This document shows positions 1 to 11,181 of a stretch of 64,000 bases of DNA, one piece after another. This DNA comes from Alectoria sarmentosa (Eukaryota; Ascomycota; Lecanoromycetes; Lecanorales; Parmeliaceae). Both the position numbers and the translations under genes were made by a program. The notes below the pieces were generated by a model. That model saw only the letters and a list, made by a program, of their open reading frames with translations. It was not told the DNA's origin and made no database searches. Numbering within the stretch: position 1 is the first letter of the stretch; each line of letters begins with the position of its first letter. Where the stretch lies: positions 124,001-188,000 of the forward strand of contig WOGZ01000003.1 of NCBI GenBank assembly GCA_009733775.1. The letters are read 5' to 3'.

Positions 1-36
1 TATTTGCTTCGAGTACTTGATTGTTGATTGACCTGC

Positions 37-121
37 CGAGGGTCGGTAAAATGGGTCGTGGAAGTTGGTGCCGCCAAAAAAAGCCTTGGCCAAGTCCCAC
101 GACTTGTTTTATCGACCCTCG
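37..121. repeat. Imperfect inverted repeat (26-bp arms)
   Basis: The arm at 37-62 pairs with the reverse complement of 96-121 at 21 of 26 positions, around a 33-base loop. All five mismatches are transitions (A/G or C/T), as expected if the two arms were once identical and later suffered C-to-T type mutation. It could be the end of a decayed mobile element; no element boundary or target duplication is evident. Confidence 0.55.
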
Positions 122-248
122 TACCTAGTCGGAGTCGGCCCGTGCCGATGTTAATTTAAGGTCGGCAGGGGGTTCTTCGCAATGATACTAGTAGCCTATC
201 AGAAGCATCTTTCGTAACCCACTTTATGAACAAACTTTGCAGGCTGGC

Positions 249-442
249 AATGCTCTTACGATTAATATCTTACCCAGATCTTTCGCAGTAACAATATATT
301 ATAAATAGGATATTAGCTCGTATCAAGGATGTAAAGATATTCGTATACGACAGATCTGATAAGATTTCAACGTTAATGAAAGTCTTGTGAAATGAACATT
401 CTACTGACAATCAATTGAGAAAATGAATCTCGTAAGAGCATT
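249..442. repeat. Possible MITE with 13-bp terminal inverted repeats
   Basis: AATGCTCTTACGA at 249-261 is the exact reverse complement of TCGTAAGAGCATT at 430-442, bounding about 194 bp of AT-rich non-coding DNA. Size and base composition suit a miniature inverted-repeat element. I could not identify a convincing target-site duplication, so the match could be chance or part of a larger structure. Confidence 0.35.
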
Positions 443-3069
443 TCTACGTGTACGAGCGTCAAGGTTTCGATTCGAGATTTAAATACGATAAGTTACATTC
501 ACACCATTGTATTTTTGATTTCGGATTTGGACGATTTAGTCAAAGTTCCCTCGGGGGCGATGGGTTATAGGCTTGGCATGACGGGTGGTGGGGTGGGTAG
601 TAAGGAGAGGGGGGAGGGTGATGAGCAGTGGGGGTAGTATGCGCGAACCCTGTATTTGTAAAATACAGCTTAGTCATTAACTATGTTTACACGATCTGTT
701 GAATTGAAGATCTGTTGAGATTTGGAAATGTTATCGACATATTTTTCAAAAATGATCTTTCTTAGATTTGGGTTTATTAGTACGGTACTGTGTGATAGAA
801 TAGTTCAATATATTTCGTATTGAAAACTCTATCGAGAATCTTTAGGGAGGATTGCGAAAACCCCCCTACCGCCCTTAAAGTAGTGTTGGATAAATTTCGG
901 TAACATTTCACTAAACAGCTTGCCTTTCGCTTGCTACCGTACTTGGATCCTAAAGCTGACGTTCTGCTACGTCAAGCCAGATCTCCTTGAAACGAATCCA
1001 TCCACAGATCCGTCCGTCGAAGAAGTGAGTGTCGGCGCAAAAAGATGAGGCGCGGCAAGAAGGTACCAAAGTACTTGGCTCTCCAGCGGCCTGGCGGCCA
1101 ATGACACCCAGACAGCAGAGTTGGGTGGCACAACATAGGTAAGGAGCCAGCAAGAAATTCCCCAGTCCTGTCTAGCCTTCAGCATCTCCCTGTCTGGAGT
1201 CATCAGATGGGTCGATTCCTACACATTGTGACTTCCACTGTCAAATACTTGAAGGTCGTTGTCTACCTAGTTAACATACCAAGCTCCGTTTAAAACGAGC
1301 CATGGCATCTTCCGAGGGTGAAAAATGTCCTCCTGTTCCCAGGATGCGAAAATCGACTTGGTTAAGACAACAGCTCATAGCTTATAATGATATGATATGC
1401 GGAACGTTTGTATGTGCACATTGTTATATGCTTGGGACGAGATGGAGCAGCGTTGCCTCCTTGCATTGACGGCTTTCTACGTTGCGGTGTGACCTTGAAG
1501 TACAAGCGATTGTCTGCCAATGTTATGTCCGCAAGGTGGAAACGGTCCGCTGAACAACGGATACCATTTGAGGGCATAGGAGCTGAGGCGATAGTAATTG
1601 AGAACGGCACTGAAAAGGCTCTGTCACGACATATCAACAAGTAAGGTCTCTTCAGACCAAGATGTTCTGGGCATTCTGGTAGCTGAAGTAGATAGGGAAT
1701 CGAGTAGGCAGGGTCAAGCGGCAGTTGAGGAAACTCGGGTACTCGCATGTGCCCATCCATTCTTTTGGCTGCGATGGAACTGGGGGGGTCTGGTATTCGG
1801 GCTTTTATTCGACATGCACATTTCGACCTTGATCGATATGCGATATGCGATTGCATTCGTCATGATATGTGTGCCTGTGACGGGTGCGTTTCATTTGAAT
1901 ATGAGGCGACGATCCCAAAGAGCCCAAAGCTAGATCTCGTTCAAGCCCTTGAGGCTACAGCACCCCGTCCCCCATGAAAGGCTCCATCCCCCCCCACATG
2001 CAATGATCCCTGCCTAAAGTCAAAGTAATAGCACTCATCTGTCCCTCTCAGCAAAGCACTCTACTCGTAGATGCAAGTCCATCAGCAGGCAAAAGATGGC
2101 GACTACCACGCTTATCCTCATCTTGATTCAGTCATTGTCAACAAGTCTTTTCTTGTCCTTTGCGGGGACTGGGTCGTTACATAATCCTGGGATCCAGACT
2201 ATTTACTTACTTTACTCTACCTCACGTAATACGCTGCAGGACACATAGGGTAGGAAGACGGGCACAATTTGATCGATTGTGTTGTACCCGGCTTCTGTGC
2301 CGGCCAACGGATCGATTGAAATTGGAAGATATTTCAAGTTTTAACAGATGCCCACTACAAGTTCCAAGTCCCAACGACACCATCATCCTTCTTCCGAATG
2401 TAACACCAAGCTGGTGCGATTGGATAAGACAACTTCTCGCACTGCCTCATGCAAGGTGCTCACGTGGGGCATATTTAATTGCAACCAACTGTGCTGCCAC
2501 GTTTCGTGATGGAAATCCTTCCTCCATCCCACGAGTCCCGCGCCCAGGAAAGGGCCTGATGACTGCCTTCTGGTAAGGCTGTAATTGAAGATCATGCTGC
2601 CTTTTGAGAAGACAGCTCGTCATCGTCTGCAGCTGCTGAACCTTTTCACTTTGCCTCATGCATGTCATCAAAATTCGTATGCAGATCACAGAAGCTGCAT
2701 GATTGGGCCATCACGTGCTGGAGAGACAGTCCTCAATCATTTCTAATCCAGGTGATCATCGCCTTATAATCAGCTTCGGGTTTTGAGTGAAATAGTAGAG
2801 TGGTACAACCACAACTTCTGCCTTCATGCGAGCTGACGCCGATCAAAGCATGAAGCTGGCACCGGAACCGGCACCGGCACCGACACCGGTCGGGCCACTA
2901 TTATTTCCTGACCGTAGCCCTTCAGGATTTTGTTCCCAGCTCATTTAAATGTTTGTCTAGCAGTTCATGGACTAAGGAGTGCGGATAATCTAGCATTCAA
3001 ATTGTTCTTCGCACCAACTCAGTTTACCTGCTTGTTAGTGATTCTAGTCAACTCGGGGGTACCGCTGTC

Positions 3070-4410
3070 ATGCCCTTCGAGGACCATAGCAGAGGTCCAG
3101 AGCTCCTCGCAATATTCGGTACGGGCACTGGCGTTGCTGCCATTCTTGTGATTCTCAGACTATGGGTGCGGATTCGGATCCTTCGTAAGGTTGGAACGGA
3201 TGACTGCATCGTGTTTGTTTCTTTGGTAAACCTTCATATCTTTCATATGTCCGCTCGAAGATGGAGCTCCAAATTGCTGGCTGACTTTTATACAATACTC
3301 TAGATTCTTGTGTTCGCATCGTTGAGCTGCCTAGCTACTTCTGTTCATTACGGTCTGGGAAGACATACAGTCTTCTTGTCCCCTGAACAAACGCATACTG
3401 CTCTGAAACTCTTATGGGTCGGATTCTGTATTACCCCTTCCGCGGAAGCTACTGCCAAGATATCGATCTCTGTGATGCTTATTCGGATTGCGACAAGTGT
3501 CAAGTGGAAACGATTCTTCTACTGTCTTATTATATTATTTATTATGATTACTATTGCAACTTTGCTCGAGTCTCTATTATCCTGTCGTCCCATCGGGCTT
3601 CTATGGGACTCTTCGCTAGAGGGCCATTGTGATGCTGAGGCAATCATAGTCATGACTTATATTCAAGGTGGTGAGTAATCGTTCAAAAAATCCCATTTCC
3701 TGAAAGGTATTACGTTTAAGCTTGGTTGCAAGAGGAAGTATTCCCGAGTCGCCATGGCTGCGTGTCACTCGAGTCTGATGGGCAATCTAGTCACGGCGGC
3801 TGGTTACGATACCATACTCGCCACCTCGCCGATATTCCTACTGTGGAAAGTACAGATCAAACTTCCCTCAAAGCTTTTACTGTGTGGCTTGCTCGCTCTT
3901 GGGTTCTTGTAAGTAGTCTTCACCAAGATACTAGGCTTTGAGACTAACAGCATGTAGTACAAGCGCGGCCGCCATTCTAAGAACGGTATACACAGTCGAA
4001 ATTACGCGTAAAGTGGACGCTACTTGTCAGTCTTTTCTAGAAAGATTATCTGGGGTCCTTCGAGCTGACTAAGTACTTGTAACATCAGATGTTGTAATGA
4101 ATTTCTTGATCTGGAAGGCGTAAGCATACTAGATTAGACAAACTCATATAACTAACAGATTGGTAGAGTTGAGCTGCCTCTTAGTATTATTGTTGGTTGT
4201 CTTCCGACATTACGCCCCTTCTTCGATAAATCAGGACGGAACTTGAAACGTACCTATCAAAGACAGGATGACACCATCGATCTAACCGATCATCAGACCA
4301 GAAAAACGATTAAAAAGACTACGTCTATTAACCTCGACATAAGCGGAGTGTCCTCGAATGACCGTTGTTCATTGGAGCACGAGGAATGGGAGATCCAGAA
4401 TCAAATCTGA
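3070..4410 (+). CDS. PTH11-like rhodopsin-fold integral membrane protein
   Basis: Predicted 327-residue multi-pass membrane protein of the fungal PTH11/'rhodopsin-domain' family, whose members are plasma-membrane, GPCR-like sensors in filamentous ascomycetes. Six exons keep one frame: 3070-3225, 3304-3670, 3791-3908, 3958-4025, 4089-4119, 4167-4410. Visible family features are an N-terminal transmembrane helix followed by R-[IL]-W-V-R and an acidic TDD loop (residues about 15-45), a GLGRH segment after the second helix, a short Cys-containing loop (SCRPIGLLWD), a later helix ending in a tryptophan (FLLWKVQIKL), and VEL...CLPTLRPFF near the end. The tail of about 50 residues is polar and probably cytosolic. 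No CFEM domain is present at the N-terminus. Ligand and pathway are unknown. Family assignment is from memory of the motif order; exon 3's start is the least certain boundary. Confidence 0.75.
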
Positions 4411-5017
4411 GATTTGATGAGGTTTCGAACACGCCTTGGGTACCTAACAAGAGTCAATCGGGCGTTTCTTTGTCTTTCTAATGAGTATCCGTGAAGGCCT
4501 TTTCGGGTCGCAAGAATAAGATCTGTCTTTGGTGGCAGATAATTGCATGAGTGTTTGAGCCCCTGTGTCAAATATTTGGAGCAGTCGCTACATTTTGAAA
4601 CCATCAATGGACCATTGGTAGACATTGTGCTGTTGAATCTGTATGGTCATAAAGATACTGTTCTAGCAGTGCCTCCAAATCATCTATACTGGCAGGACGA
4701 TGTCAAATAGTATAAGATGCTGGGTAAAAGTGAGTACCCATGCCCATCCGCTCATATCAAGATGCAGTTCGCCGGGTGCAAGCCTCTACGTACCACAGAC
4801 TCGGGTCTACCCCGCACTTTGCGATGGCTCACTTGACGTCGTGTTGGAGACTGACGCCCCTAGGATCCAGGATCTCCGAGTTATGTTGCCCCCTATTCCA
4901 ATTGAAATACTACTTCCTTCCATCTTGACACTCCTGCGCTAATGACAGTGGTCCATCAAAGTAGCTATACCAGTCAAGCGCCCCGACACCATCAATAACG
5001 ACCCAGGATCTTTCAGC
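4411..5017. other. Intergenic, 0.6 kb
   Basis: This holds the 3' flank of the PTH11-like gene and the presumed promoter of the alcohol dehydrogenase. No repeat, RNA gene or supported open frame was seen. Confidence 0.5.
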
Positions 5018-6148
5018 ATGGATGCATCTCCCAATGGCATCGAATTCATCGTCTACAAAGGCTCCCCAGATCGGCGCGTCGTTCAAGGAATCACTCATCG
5101 TGAACATCTCAACGGCGACCAAGTCCTTATCCGAACCACTCACAGCAGTCTCTGTGGCTCGGATGAGCATTATCTGGGAGTAGACATGTGCTTGGGGCAC
5201 GAAGGAGCCGGTGTGGTTGAAGCGCTTGGCGCTGATGTCAAGACTCTGAAAGTGTATGGTGGTTCGCACACTCTCTCTCTTTGTTACTAGTTTTTCGATC
5301 CTTGGACGTGGAATCATGTCAACTGACCAGTCTTGCTTGTCAGAGGAGAGAATGTTGCTTTCGGGTACCAGAGATCATGCTGCGGCTCATGTGTTCGATG
5401 CCTCGGAAGCCTCGAAACCTTCTGCCCTTCACGTGGCTTCTACGGCTTTGATGAGATGGACATCGGCTCCATGGCGTCACATATTGTATTTCGAGAATCT
5501 TTCGTCTACAAAATACCCACTTCCATCTCCAACGAAGCTGCCTCGGCTCTCATGTGCGGTGGCGCAACAGTGTTCAATGTCCTGGATATGTTCAGTGTGA
5601 AGCCAACCGAGCGGGTGGGTATCGTCGGCGTTGGAGGATTGGGCCATTTGGCAATCAAATTCGCGGCAAAATGGGGTTGCGAGGTGATTGTCTTCTCCGG
5701 AACGGAAAGTAAAGAAGAAGAGGTTATAAGTTGGGGGGCGACAGAGTTCCATGTCACAAAGGACCGGGACAAATTTGAAGATGTTACGCCCGTCGATCAT
5801 CTGATGGTCACAACTAGTCAGCAACTCCACTGGCCGCTTTATCTGTCTATCATGGCGTCTTTCGGGACAATCTATCCGCTCACTTTCGCTGAGGGCGACC
5901 TCAAGGTTCCCTATTTCCCGTTCATGACCGGTGGACTGAAAATTCAAGCCAGCATTGTCGCACCTCGGGTTATTTGCAACCGTATGTTGAGCTTTGCCGC
6001 ATTTCATGGAATCGGGGCGGCTATTCAAAAATACAAGCTGGATGTGATCGGTATCGAGCAGGCCATGGATGATTCAAGGGAGGGCAAAATCAGATACAAG
6101 GCAGTCCTGAGCGCGAGTGACCAAGAAGAAGCAAGAGAGCCTCTCTAG
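5018..6148 (+). CDS. Zinc-dependent alcohol dehydrogenase (cinnamyl-alcohol dehydrogenase-like)
   Basis: Medium-chain NAD(P)-dependent alcohol dehydrogenase of 346 residues in two exons (5018-5253, 5344-6148; 90-bp GT-AG intron). The catalytic-domain signature is visible: LCGSDEH with the first zinc ligand Cys (about residue 47), GHEGAGVV with His-Glu (about 61-68), and a four-cysteine structural-zinc lobe (C-C-x2-C-x2-C-x6-C pattern) just after the intron. The Rossmann nucleotide loop is GVGGLGHLAIKFA. These point to a cytosolic NADPH-preferring cinnamyl/long-chain alcohol dehydrogenase-like reductase acting on aldehydes; the actual substrate cannot be read from sequence. The start fits because the frame opens directly into the GroES-like fold. 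It is transcribed in the same direction as the upstream receptor, but 0.6 kb separates them and nothing else suggests a cluster. Confidence 0.88.
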
Positions 6149-7034
6149 TACTCTGTTGGGTTCGATGTCAAAGGAAAAGGAAAAAAAGTTTGTAACATGT
6201 GAAGAAGATAAGAAGTGTATCTTCGGGCTTCTGCCGCACAAAGACGACAACAATTCATAGCCCTCGCATATGCATGACATTCATGAGCTCCTTTTTCCCG
6301 AAGATTTCTGTCCCCTTTTTCTGCCAAGACGCCTCTCAATCGCAATCCTCTCATTCTCCACCCATCTCACAACTCCTAGTCTCCAGCCACAGTACCTCAA
6401 CAGGGAGCTACTCAGAACCCAGACGCCACACGACCGTTTCCTATGTTTCTGGAGCCCACCATGCTGAACTAGATGTATACCTGCAGGATCCAAAAGACAA
6501 CTAAGGGTAGAGAGGAGGAAGGAAAGAAATCAAGACCGCAGTAGCTCCAGCAAGAGGGAAAGTTGCAGGGGTTGATAGTAGAGGACGGGAAAACGACGAC
6601 TGTGGTTTGGCGAAGGGCAGGGTTCGGAGAAGTTCGCTGGGCCTTCCGAAACATGAGGCGATGCCTCCCGCGACTGAAGGCGCTCCTGGAGGAGTCTGGT
6701 AAGAGCTATCCTGTATGATACCTGTACCTGTGGCTGTAGTTGTGTCTGTGTCTGTGTCTGTGCCTGTACCTGTGGCTGGACCTGTGGCTGTGGAAAAAAT
6801 TTCATTACAGATGAGTCCATAAACTACTTGAGCTCAATTTCTAGGTAAATATGTCAGGTACCTTAAGGTACCTTAGGTACCTTAGGTACCTTAGCACCTT
6901 AGTAGTTCGAGCTCGCTAGTCTATAGCATGCTGGTTCGCAGGTTTAGCCGACTGTCGTCTTGGGCTCTTGGCACTTGGCAATTTTCCGCAGAAAAGCGTC
7001 TCGAAAGCTCTGATTATTGTTTTGAACCACCAGT
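6149..7034. other. Intergenic, 0.9 kb, with two simple repeats
   Basis: The 3' flank of the dehydrogenase and the 5' flank of NOC3. It contains a degenerate CTGTG/CCTGTGGCTG repeat at about 6,717-6,793 and a KpnI-like tandem repeat at 6,855-6,900 (listed separately). Open frames over the CTGTG repeat encode only low-complexity Gln/Val strings and are not supported as genes. Confidence 0.5.
6855..6900. repeat. Tandem AGGTACCTTA-type repeat
   Basis: About four copies of a roughly 10-bp palindromic unit (AGGTACCTT with small spacing changes) lie 135 bp upstream of the NOC3 start codon. Each unit contains the palindrome GGTACC. Such short repeats can be promoter elements or just microsatellites; there is no direct evidence of function. 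Confidence 0.6.
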
Positions 7035-9071
7035 ATGACCATAGTACCAGCTGTAAAGCGGAGGAAGTTATCACCTCCGGCCCCGGAATCTTCCGACCCG
7101 GACTCATCGGCGTCTACGTTGGTCGGCCAGTCTACCGCGCAGGACGACTTTTTCAATAGGGCAGCAGGATGGAACTTAGAGCAGGACTACGAGCAGAGAC
7201 CTCGGAAGCAAAAGAAGAAGGAGAAAGAGAGCACGAGGCTCCCCATCAAGACTGCGGAGGGAAGAATTGAGCAAGTGCAAGTTCCGGAGGTCGTACCTGA
7301 GGATGACGACAGCTGGCTAGGTTCTGAGAAAGAGAGCATAGAAGAGCCTGCGCCTGTCCAAGAGGAGACTAAGGTCCCAATCCGTCAACAGATAATAGAA
7401 GCCAAGGAAGAGCTTGCTCGCATTGCTAGTCTAGTCAATGAGGATCCCGAGGAACATGCAGGCGCGTTTCGCATGTTGGCTCAGATTGCGGCTTCGCCCA
7501 ATCTCACAATAAAGAAGCTAGGCCTGGCCACACAATTGGCTGTCTACAAAGATGTGATTCCAGGATATAGGATACGCCCTCTAGCAGAAACCGATCAGAC
7601 TGAGAAGGTTTCCAAAGATGTTAGACGTCTTCGAGCTTTCGAGCAATCGCTTATCAGCTCCTACCAGGCATACGTCAAGGACCTGGCAACCTGTGTAAAG
7701 GCTAGATTAGGAGGAGTGTCGGAGGCGGCGTCGAGTGTGAAACAGCTCGCAATAGCGTGTACCTGTGCTCTGCTGATTGCTGTACCCCATTTTAATTTCC
7801 GAGGAGAGCTCCTGAAGATTCTGGTAGGCAAATTGAGTACTAACACAATCGATGCGGATTTCATCAAATGTCGTGAAACGCTGGAGATCATGTTCCGCAA
7901 GGACGAGGATGGCACTTCATCTCTAGATGCTGTTGGGCTAATCACGAGGATGATGAAAGCGCGGAATTACCAAATCGATGAAAGTGTTTTGAACACTTTT
8001 CTTCATCTTCGGCTTCTCAGCGAGTTTTCATCCAAGGCCTCGCAGAATCGAGTCGAAAAAGCACCTACGGACAATGAATATGGCGGCAAGAAGCCTAAAT
8101 TCAAGAAAGAATTCCGCACCAAAAAGCAACGAAAAATCATGAAAGAGAGAAAGGTAATTGAAAAGGAGTTTAAAGAGGCAGATGCTACAGTCAGTCATGA
8201 GCAGAGAGATCGTATGCAAGGCGAGACGCTCAAACTCGTCTTCGTAATTTATCTCCGAATTTTGAACGCCGGACTTCCTCATTTGATGGGTGCGGTGCTC
8301 CAAGGTCTTGCCAACTACGCCCACCTTATCAACCAGGATCTATTCGGCATTCTTCTCGAAGCTCTCAAAGGTCTCATGTCTGATGCTAAAGCTCTGCTAA
8401 CAGCTGATGAAAATGAGCAACCCGAAGAAGAAGGATCATCAGAGAGCAATCGGGACTCTACCAGGGAATCCCTTCTCTGCATATCCACTGCCTTCGCTCT
8501 TTTAGAGGGTCAAGATGTTGCACGCTCTGCTTCATCGCTCGACCTCGATCTTACAGACTTTACAGCCCATCTTTACAACATCTTACATTCTTTCTGCATA
8601 AATCCAGATCTCGAACTCTCCCACAAATCACTTCGTCTACCAGATCCACATGCTCCGTCATCCGCTTTGCCTACAACCACCACACCAACAGTAAATATAC
8701 AGACCACGACAGTGCTCATGTTACGTGCTTTGACCTCGATCCTGACCAGTCGCTCTGTTCCCCCAGTTCGTCTGGGCGCTTTTACGAAGAAGCTCTTCAC
8801 CTCTACCCTGCAGCTCCCTGAGAAATCTACCTTGGCAATGGTTAGTCTGCTAATTAACGTGACGAAGATCCATGGACGCAAGATTGCAGCGCTGTGGAAT
8901 ACAGAGGAGAGAAAAGGAGATGGTGTTTTTGATGCCATGAGAGGAGATATGGAGGGCAGTAATCCATTTGCCAGCACGATCTGGGATGGTGAGCTGCTGA
9001 GGTTGCATTATGCCCCCGCGGTTCGAGAAGCGATAAGAGGTATTGAAAGAGTCATTGGGGATGTGAAGTGA
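7035..9071 (+). CDS. NOC3: Nucleolar complex-associated protein 3
   Basis: Single-exon, 678-residue homologue of Noc3/FAD24, which partners Noc2 during maturation and export of pre-60S ribosomal particles in the nucleolus and nucleoplasm, and in yeast also takes part in pre-replicative complex assembly. The N-terminus is basic with a KRRK nuclear signal (residues about 8-11), then an acidic, disordered stretch. The NOC3 domain begins near residue 115 (IRQQIIEAKEELARIA, then the LAQIAASPNLTIKKLGLATQLAVYKDVIPGYRIRPL region, the hallmark of the family). A highly basic segment (KKPKFKKEFRTKKQRKIMKE, residues about 352-371) is followed by the CBF/Mak21-type C-terminal region with helical repeats. 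Length is normal for fungi. The ATG at 7035 is the first in frame and precedes the nuclear signal, so it is the natural start. Confidence 0.93.
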   Translation: MTIVPAVKRRKLSPPAPESSDPDSSASTLVGQSTAQDDFFNRAAGWNLEQDYEQRPRKQKKKEKESTRLPIKTAEGRIEQVQVPEVVPEDDDSWLGSEKESIEEPAPVQEETKVPIRQQIIEAKEELARIASLVNEDPEEHAGAFRMLAQIAASPNLTIKKLGLATQLAVYKDVIPGYRIRPLAETDQTEKVSKDVRRLRAFEQSLISSYQAYVKDLATCVKARLGGVSEAASSVKQLAIACTCALLIAVPHFNFRGELLKILVGKLSTNTIDADFIKCRETLEIMFRKDEDGTSSLDAVGLITRMMKARNYQIDESVLNTFLHLRLLSEFSSKASQNRVEKAPTDNEYGGKKPKFKKEFRTKKQRKIMKERKVIEKEFKEADATVSHEQRDRMQGETLKLVFVIYLRILNAGLPHLMGAVLQGLANYAHLINQDLFGILLEALKGLMSDAKALLTADENEQPEEEGSSESNRDSTRESLLCISTAFALLEGQDVARSASSLDLDLTDFTAHLYNILHSFCINPDLELSHKSLRLPDPHAPSSALPTTTTPTVNIQTTTVLMLRALTSILTSRSVPPVRLGAFTKKLFTSTLQLPEKSTLAMVSLLINVTKIHGRKIAALWNTEERKGDGVFDAMRGDMEGSNPFASTIWDGELLRLHYAPAVREAIRGIERVIGDVK

Positions 9072-9482
9072 AGCAGTTGGCATAACAGAATAGCAAGATA
9101 TCTTCAAAACTTTGTCGAGATGGCAGATCATCGAGCATTGCTTGCTGCGCGGATCCCTCCCAGCACGTCGCTTCTGCGCAATGTTCGTCAAGCGTTTCGT
9201 TGAAACTCTCCCGAGAGGCTAAATTCTCCATTGTTTCGCCGCTACGCGATCCATCCTTCTCTCCTGGGGTATCGCATCTTCCCAGTACGAGGAGCGAACA
9301 ATATTCTCTTGGTTGGCGATAATTCTGCTCGTGCTATGGTTCGATGCATCTTCTCGATCTCCTACGTCCAAAAATTACTCGTCGAGGCTCTCTGTAGTTC
9401 GTGCATCTCATCTCTTCTCATTGATTTTAACCTGTTATCTGACAAGACCTCGGTCCATTTCCTCGACTCTGTTGGATGTAAA

Positions 9483-10088
9483 ATGCAAGTTTTCACTCTA
9501 TTCTTCCTTGCCCTCTTCTTCCGCCTCATCGTCGGCCAATCCACCTTATCAGCAACAGCCTCGACCGCCACCGCCGCCGTGACCGACCCTTGCGGACCCC
9601 TCACTCAACTGTCACCTAATCCAGCCGGCAACACTTGCAACGTCTCCATCATAGAATCGAAGGCCCCCACTCCTTATGGTGTCCAATGCCTCACCGACTA
9701 CACTGATTCCCACATCGACTTCGGCGCCTGCTCCAACGAAACCATACCCGCCATCTGTGACAAGCTTGCCCACCCAGCCGTTCAGAACGGCACCTGGATC
9801 TGGGCGTCCGCCGCTACGCCTACTGCGTGCTCTTTGGGCTTTTACCTGCCGCCCTACGATGGCAGTGCGCAGAAGCCGGATAAGGAAAAGTGTGTGGGTG
9901 AGATTTTCAGGCCAATGCTGGGCTATTGCAATCCGGCCACAGGCCATGAGGTGACCGAAGGGATGTACAACTTAGGGATGGTGAACGTGAAGGTGAAGCC
10001 AGATGAGACTCAAAATGGGCAGGCGGTGGACGTGGGGTATCCGAGCTATATTATGGCTACAACGCAGGTGACGGCCGAGGCGGGGTGA
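9483..10088 (+). CDS. Secreted cysteine-rich protein, function unknown
   Basis: Single-exon protein of 201 residues. An upstream in-frame extension exists (from 9231), but the Met at 9483 starts a textbook signal peptide (MQVFTLFFLALFFRLIVGQS, cleavage likely after VGQ), so that start is preferred. The mature part has a short Ser/Thr/Ala-rich linker and then about eight cysteines spread over 150 residues (DPCGPL, NTCNVS, VQCLTD, GACSNE, AICDKL, TACSLG, EKCVGE, LGYCNP), consistent with four disulfides, plus several N-glycosylation sequons (NVS, NET, NGT). No GPI signal is evident at the end. I do not recognise the family; an extracellular enzyme-free structural or effector-like protein is plausible. 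Its coding strand changes from C-rich to G-rich at about 9,880. Confidence 0.7.
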   Translation: MQVFTLFFLALFFRLIVGQSTLSATASTATAAVTDPCGPLTQLSPNPAGNTCNVSIIESKAPTPYGVQCLTDYTDSHIDFGACSNETIPAICDKLAHPAVQNGTWIWASAATPTACSLGFYLPPYDGSAQKPDKEKCVGEIFRPMLGYCNPATGHEVTEGMYNLGMVNVKVKPDETQNGQAVDVGYPSYIMATTQVTAEAG

Positions 10089-10539
10089 TCGAGGCATCCA
10101 TGTGAGGAAGACTTGTACGAAGAAGAAGATGTGGCATTCCGTGGAGCCGAACATCGGTGCCATTTTCACTTGATCGAGCAAGGCATCTGTGAAGCAGGCC
10201 TTGCGTTGAAAGCCTGTGCTTCCAAGGAGACCTGTCCTTAGCTCTACTGTTCAATTTGCAAGGCGCTTCAAATCACTCATCTCAAATGCACTTTCCACTG
10301 TGTCCGGGATGCTATCGCAGGGGACCAGTCTGTCTGTTTCGCCGTTCTACCCAGGCCAATCCAAGGTCAGGTGTTCTTTCAATCCTATGGCGACATGCGA
10401 ACCATACACGCGCCTCAATTCTTACAATTGATCTCATGCAGGCAGAGTCGTCAAGGAATCGGTGCAGTCCTCACCAGTGACATGCACGTTCACTCCCCTT
10501 ACTCAGTGCCTACCATGGTCCATGTCTGTGTCTTTGCAG

Positions 10540-11181
10540 CATACGCCCAATATGTCCACACACATCCCCAGACCAACTCCCACAGCCCGGAGCCAACGAC
10601 TCCCTCACCGTCTCGTCTCCCCATCTCCTCCCCTCCCGCATCTACGACATCGTCTTAACCTGCGGCGCCCTCTCCTCCGACGGGTACGTGTTTTTCAAGT
10701 TCACATTCCTCTTTTGAACCAAGTATTAAGTCTTGAGACACGTCTTGGGACTCTTTAATCTCGAAACATGTTCCACGGTTGGATAGCCCCCCTCAAGTAT
10801 GCAATACTGACGGTAAAATCGTATTCCAGCTTCATCCCCACCGACGTCGCCGTCACCTCGATAGCCGCCATGACCCAACAAGCCCTCCAACCCTTCGACG
10901 CCCGCCTTTCCCGCTTCGAATACACCGACGCCGGAATCCCCGTCCAAATCCGTTTACGATCCGCACTTAGCGCACCGAGCTCGACGACTTTGAGGAGGAT
11001 TGTCATATGAGCGCTGAAACAGCTGCCGATTTACTTTGTTCCATGATCCCAGTATCTGGGGGCTGGCGTTCAAGGTGCAATTGAGCGCGGAGATGTATTT
11101 CAGGGGGGTGGCGAACCCATCCAACACCCAGTACGGACTCCGATTTCATCTCACGGGCCTCCCACTCACTTAACCCGCGAA
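10540..11181 (+). pseudogene. Probable decayed coding region, family unknown
   Basis: A protein-like frame runs from about 10,540 through DSLTVSSPHLLPSRIYDIVL to about 10,684. A GT-AG intron follows (about 10,685-10,829), and the frame resumes as FIPTDVAVTSIAAMTQQALQ and so on to RRIVI at 11,010, where a TGA falls at a position that reads on smoothly as ALKQLPIYFV. The reading then shifts one base into HDPSIWGLAFKVQLSAEMYF and continues to a TAA at about 11,181. Composition is protein-like on both sides of the TGA and shift, and no in-frame ATG was found upstream. The simplest reading is a gene broken by one nonsense change and one single-base shift. Alternatives are a mis-spliced real gene or assembly error. 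Confidence 0.4.

Larger units (their letters stand above)
1..3069. other. Gene-free stretch, no supported coding region
   Basis: I find no reading frame here that resembles a known family. The longest open frame (1,362-1,856, minus, 164 codons) has no recognisable motif and no plausible splice partners. The first 900 bases are relatively AT-rich and contain two inverted-repeat structures, listed separately. The part from about 2,160 to 2,700 has several overlapping short open frames on both strands, none with protein-like composition. It is best read as intergenic DNA with remnants of small repeats. Confidence 0.6.

Noticed and set aside
1362..1856. 164-codon open frame on the minus strand
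   Set aside because: No motif, no plausible splice partners, composition unlike the neighbouring genes; overlapping frames are open on the other strand too.
3070..6148. Receptor plus alcohol dehydrogenase as part of a secondary-metabolite cluster
   Set aside because: No polyketide synthase, NRPS, terpene cyclase, P450 or cluster regulator nearby; neighbours are housekeeping genes.
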